From positions 1 through 40,606 of the forward strand of contig DATITA010000183.1 of the NCBI GenBank assembly GCA_035468355.1: a DNA stretch of 40,606 bases, given 5' to 3'. The DNA is from DATKSS01 sp035468355. GTDB lineage: Bacteria > Chloroflexota > Dormibacteria > Dormibacterales > Dormibacteraceae. A program made the translations under genes and the position numbers. The notes under the pieces were generated by a model. The model searched no databases. It was not told the origin of the DNA and saw nothing but the letters and a program-made list of their open reading frames with translations. Below, piece by piece: positions 38,616 to 40,606 of the stretch (the first letter of the stretch is position 1; the number at the start of each line of letters is the position of its first letter).

Positions 38616-40541
38616 ATGGGGATCTTGCTTGCGTTCCATCAGACCTACCAGCCGGTGCTGGGCAGCATCCTCCTGTCGGCGCTGGTGGCCGGCCTTCCGC
38701 TGTACGTCCTGTTCGTCATGCTCGCCATCCTCCGGCTGCCCGCGTGGCTGTGCGCCCTCGCGGCGATGCTCACGGCCGCGCTGCTAGCGATGCTCGTCTG
38801 GGGGATGCCGTTCGGCATCACGGTGGGAACCGCCACCGAGGGTATGGCTTTCGGCCTCTGGCCGATCAGCTGGATCGTCCTTAACGCCGTCTTCTTTCAC
38901 AACCTCACCGTGGCGAGCGGTGACTTCGACGTGATCAGGCGATCGCTGACACGCCTGACGACCGACCGGCGGCTCCAGGCTCTGCTGATCGCGTTCAGCT
39001 TCGGCGCGCTGCTCGAAGGCATCGCAGGCTTCGGGGCGCCGGTGGCGATCACAGCCTCGATCCTGGCGAGTCTCGGCTTCGAGCCGGTCACGGCCGCCGT
39101 CCTCGCGCTCCTGGCCAACACTGCACCCGTCGCCTTCGGCTCGATCGGCATCCCGGTCGTGACTCTTGGCGGCCTGGTCGCCCCCATCCTGCACAAGGAC
39201 GTGACCGCGACCACGCTCGCTCTCTCCTCTATGGTCGGACGCCAACTGCCGCTTTTCTCGGTGCTCATCCCCGGTTATCTGATCGTGGTGCTGGCGGGAT
39301 GGAGGCGGATGCGCCAGGTCCTGCCCGCCGTGCTGGTCACCGGCATCTCGTTCGCGATCGTCCAGTTCCTCGTGTCCAACTATGTCGGCCCCGAGCTCAC
39401 CGACATCCTCGCCGCCCTCGTGTCGATGGCCTGCCTCGCTGCGCTGCTGCGGTTCTGGCGGCCGGCTGAGGTGTGGGTGTTCGACCATGAGACCCCACCC
39501 GGCACTCGCCGGGTCATGGGCGGCTCGGGGAACGGCGCAGAGCAGGAGTCAGACCTGCCCGGGCGCGCGGCGGGCCGTGGCGAGGTGTTGGACCATGTCG
39601 ACTCGCCGGGGCGCATCTTCCAGGCCTACTCCATGTACGTCCTCCTGGTCGTGGTGATCCTGGTCGGGCAGATGGGCAACCTGCCCTTCTGGTCGGGGCA
39701 CCCGGTCGGCGACGTCAAGACGGCGCTTGCCGCCCCGGCCAACATCACGGCCGACCTCAAGTGCGGCACGCCGTTGTTCGCGCTGTGCCCGGAGCCGTGG
39801 ATTGGACCGAGCCCGACCGTGGACCGGCAGGCGTTCAAGTTCCCCGACTGGAACTTCTACTGGCCTGGCACCTATGGAATCAACGTCAAGCACCAGCCCG
39901 TGTCGCTGATCTTTCGGGAGAAGCCCATCGTGGGCAAGTCGACCGCTTACCCCCTCACATTCGACTGGAACTTCCTTGCCGCGGCCGGGTCTCTGGTGCT
40001 CTACGCCGGAGTGATCGCCTTCCTGCTCATGCGCGTCTTCAGGCTTCGCGTCAATTTCGTCGCCGTTTACGCCAGAACGGTCCGCCAGCTTGCGCTGCCC
40101 ATCGCGACGATCGCGCTCATCCTCGCCATCGCACAGCTGATGAACTATTCCGGAATGACCGCCAGCCTTGCGATCGCGCTTTCGAAGACCGGTTTCATCT
40201 TCCCCTTCGTCGCGGCATTCCTCGGTTGGCTTGGCGTGTTCCTAACCGGCAGCGACACGTCCTCCAACACCCTGTTCGGCCCCCTGCAGGCGCAGACGGC
40301 GCAGCAGCTCGGGAACGTGAGCCCGATCCTCACGGCGGGAACCAACTCGTCCGGTGGCGTGATGGGCAAGATGATCAGCCCGCAGAACCTTTCGGTTGGG
40401 GCGGCGGGCGTGAACAAGGTCGGCGCGGAGGGCGAGATCTTCCGCCGGGTGATCGGCTACAGCCTCATCTTGACCACCGCCGTCGGCGTCGTGGCGATGA
40501 TCGAGGCGTACGTGATTCCGGCCATCATCCCCTCGCCTTAG
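38616..40541 (+). CDS. lctP: L-lactate permease family transporter
   Basis: The 641-residue polytopic transporter belongs to the LctP/LldP family, importing lactate or glycolate with protons. Family segments are SFGALLEGIAGFGAPVAITASIL, LLANTAPVAFGSIGIPVVTLGGL, LTGSDTSSNTLFGPLQAQTA and KMISPQNLSVGAAGV, with about twelve to fourteen helices. ATG 38616 is supported by the AAGGGGGGA Shine-Dalgarno. It is about 90 residues longer than E. coli LldP, mainly through a hydrophilic insertion near residues 365-450 (two Cys, several Pro/Trp). No lactate dehydrogenase gene is in the window. Confidence 0.93.
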   Translation: MGILLAFHQTYQPVLGSILLSALVAGLPLYVLFVMLAILRLPAWLCALAAMLTAALLAMLVWGMPFGITVGTATEGMAFGLWPISWIVLNAVFFHNLTVASGDFDVIRRSLTRLTTDRRLQALLIAFSFGALLEGIAGFGAPVAITASILASLGFEPVTAAVLALLANTAPVAFGSIGIPVVTLGGLVAPILHKDVTATTLALSSMVGRQLPLFSVLIPGYLIVVLAGWRRMRQVLPAVLVTGISFAIVQFLVSNYVGPELTDILAALVSMACLAALLRFWRPAEVWVFDHETPPGTRRVMGGSGNGAEQESDLPGRAAGRGEVLDHVDSPGRIFQAYSMYVLLVVVILVGQMGNLPFWSGHPVGDVKTALAAPANITADLKCGTPLFALCPEPWIGPSPTVDRQAFKFPDWNFYWPGTYGINVKHQPVSLIFREKPIVGKSTAYPLTFDWNFLAAAGSLVLYAGVIAFLLMRVFRLRVNFVAVYARTVRQLALPIATIALILAIAQLMNYSGMTASLAIALSKTGFIFPFVAAFLGWLGVFLTGSDTSSNTLFGPLQAQTAQQLGNVSPILTAGTNSSGGVMGKMISPQNLSVGAAGVNKVGAEGEIFRRVIGYSLILTTAVGVVAMIEAYVIPAIIPSP

Positions 40542-40549
40542 GTACCGGT

Positions 40550-40569
40550 GGAGGCGTTACCAGGCCTCC
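40550..40569 (+). terminator. Weak hairpin after lctP
   Basis: GGAGGC (40550-40555) and GCCTCC (40564-40569) form a six-base-pair stem with an eight-base loop, eight bases after the lctP stop. No T-run follows, so termination by this element is doubtful. The remaining bases to the window end show nothing else. Confidence 0.3.
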
Positions 40570-40606
40570 AGCGTCTGGAAGAATCAGAACGATCCGGCCC
40601 CTCTCC

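Overview
The window is visibly GC-rich DNA from a bacterium that exports proteins by the Tat route (DUF1501, DUF1800), makes lipoproteins (ModA, LivK) and has several genes that appear to be leaderless or nearly so. The gene content (wax ester synthase/DGAT, PrsW protease, PPK1 plus two PPK2s, a Rho-N 'plasmid stabilization'-type protein, DUF1206, DUF2207, an IS481-type remnant) fits a soil actinobacterium-like or Chloroflexota/Dormibacterota-like lineage. The phylum cannot be fixed by reading alone. Nothing looks like a phage or a large genomic island; this is mostly chromosomal metabolism.

Layout. 1-620: the C-terminus of an IS481-family transposase abuts the 3' end of a tRNA-Arg gene on the minus strand. 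621-6864: a PHP phosphoesterase diverges from an acyl-CoA ligase coupled to an acetamidase/formamidase-family gene, followed by a 928-residue fusion of a Ser/Thr kinase, a Cys-rich segment and an AAA-type ATPase. 6884-9975: tRNA-Leu, a hicA-hicB toxin-antitoxin pair, a small Rho-N protein, then a membrane protein and a PrsW-type intramembrane protease. 10070-14436 (minus): DUF1800, DUF1501, a 76-residue protein, ApbE and a ferric-reductase-like membrane protein, tightly packed. 15103-18089: a molybdate regulator (HTH plus TOBE) and modABC, with overlapping genes. 18103-21332: WS/DGAT acyltransferase, a cytosolic-looking HtrA protease, and a PPK2. 21392-26039: a branched-chain amino acid type ABC transporter in which the two ATPases LivG and LivF are fused.

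26112-32796 is the most distinctive part. A minus-strand operon of six genes runs PPK2, DUF1206, PAP2, PPK1, diacylglycerol-kinase-like, PAP2, with stop/start overlaps or gaps of 1-2 nt throughout. It faces a third PAP2 gene convergently. It joins polyphosphate synthesis and use to lipid phosphorylation and dephosphorylation.

32797-40606: a cold-shock gene with a strong terminator, followed by a duplicated structured repeat that carries part of the csp 3' end; TypA/BipA diverging from a DUF2207 protein over a shared -10 box; a fatty-acid desaturase; and a lactate permease (LctP).

Functional themes are fatty acyl activation, desaturation and storage (acyl-CoA ligase, WS/DGAT, desaturase), polyphosphate and lipid-phosphate turnover, uptake of molybdate, amino acids and lactate, and stress or quality control (HtrA, PrsW, Csp, TypA, HicAB).
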